Assembly (NCBI GenBank): GCA_023228925.1
Contig: JALOAF010000014.1
Location: 1-29,611, forward strand
DNA length: 29,611 nt
Origin: Candidatus Absconditabacterales bacterium
GTDB lineage: Bacteria; Patescibacteriota; Gracilibacteria; Absconditabacterales; Absconditicoccaceae
Direction: 5' to 3'
The notes beneath the pieces are model-generated. The model saw only the letters and a program-made list of their open reading frames with translations, did no database searches and was not told the DNA's origin. The position numbers and the translations under genes are program-made. Shown here piece by piece: positions 29,527 through 29,611 of this stretch (positions are counted from its first letter, which is position 1; each line of letters begins with the position of its first letter).

Positions 29527-29611
29527 CTAGTTCATGACTATTAAAAATCCGTATAGGAAAAACGCAAAGCATAGTAGGCAAAAAACTATAAAACTTATAG
29601 AATATTTTTGT
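29527..29611 (-). CDS. Possible C-terminal end of a membrane protein gene entering from the right edge
   Basis: The frame ending in TAG at 29527-29529 encodes a hydrophobic last helix (ISFIVFCLLCFAFFLYGF) and is open to the window edge (27 codons). Too short to name; it may be chance in an AT-rich sequence. Confidence 0.35.
   Translation of the reverse strand, partial: QKYSISFIVFCLLCFAFFLYGFLIVMN

Overview
The window comes from an AT-rich bacterium that reads UGA as glycine (translation table 25), as in Absconditabacteria (SR1) and Gracilibacteria (BD1-5/GN02). Nearly every recognisable gene is broken by in-frame TGA under the standard code. It becomes a full-length family member when TGA is Gly, including in the LepA P-loop, the RuvA helix-hairpin-helices and the RuvC GIDPG motif. 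TAA and TAG are the stops, and most starts lack a Shine-Dalgarno sequence. I cannot tell which of the two phyla it is. No rRNA, CRISPR array or convincing tRNA is present.

Layout. 1-3.3 kb: two divergent genes for repeat-rich coiled-coil proteins, one with a signal peptide. 3.3-6.9 kb: murA, a UPF0489-family gene and an unusual TGA-free gene that ends in TGA, separated by GC-rich hairpins and dispersed repeats. 6.9-10.1 kb: gyrB and the main sigma factor on the minus strand. 10.1-15.6 kb: a possible small RNA or attenuator, ruvA, a hicBA toxin-antitoxin pair, the GTPase domain of lepA, an abiE toxin-antitoxin pair, a nitroreductase and, on the opposite strand, the rest of lepA. 15.8-19.8 kb: a membrane-anchored MEMO/CapA-like protein and a DUF3160 lipoprotein as a two-gene operon. 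20-22.1 kb: ruvC, map, dut and another repeat cluster. 22.1-25.9 kb: a deoxyribonucleotidase-like gene, a phospholipase D-like gene, an unknown possibly lysozyme-like protein and rsmI. 26-29.6 kb: a DUF1294 membrane protein, mutS, a small lipoprotein and perhaps the end of a membrane-protein gene.

The housekeeping content covers recombination and repair (ruvA, ruvC, mutS, dut), topology (gyrB), transcription (sigma), peptidoglycan synthesis (murA), protein maturation (map) and ribosome function (lepA, rsmI). The main oddity is lepA. Its GTPase domain (11561-12094, plus) and all remaining domains (14198-15628, minus) are separate, oppositely oriented, intact reading frames that together account for the whole protein and meet at the domain I/II linker. 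The segment between them carries abiE and a nitroreductase, which suggests an inversion. Second is the 5698-6357 gene: all ten glycines are GGN and it ends in TGA before a hairpin, as expected of a gene taken from a standard-code organism. Third is a hicA toxin cut short by an in-frame TAA in its C-terminal helix.

Promoters close to TTGACA with a 16-17 bp spacer and TATAAT recur (825, 10167, 11042, 23772 on plus; 788, 6381, 29045 on minus), matching the vegetative sigma factor encoded here.
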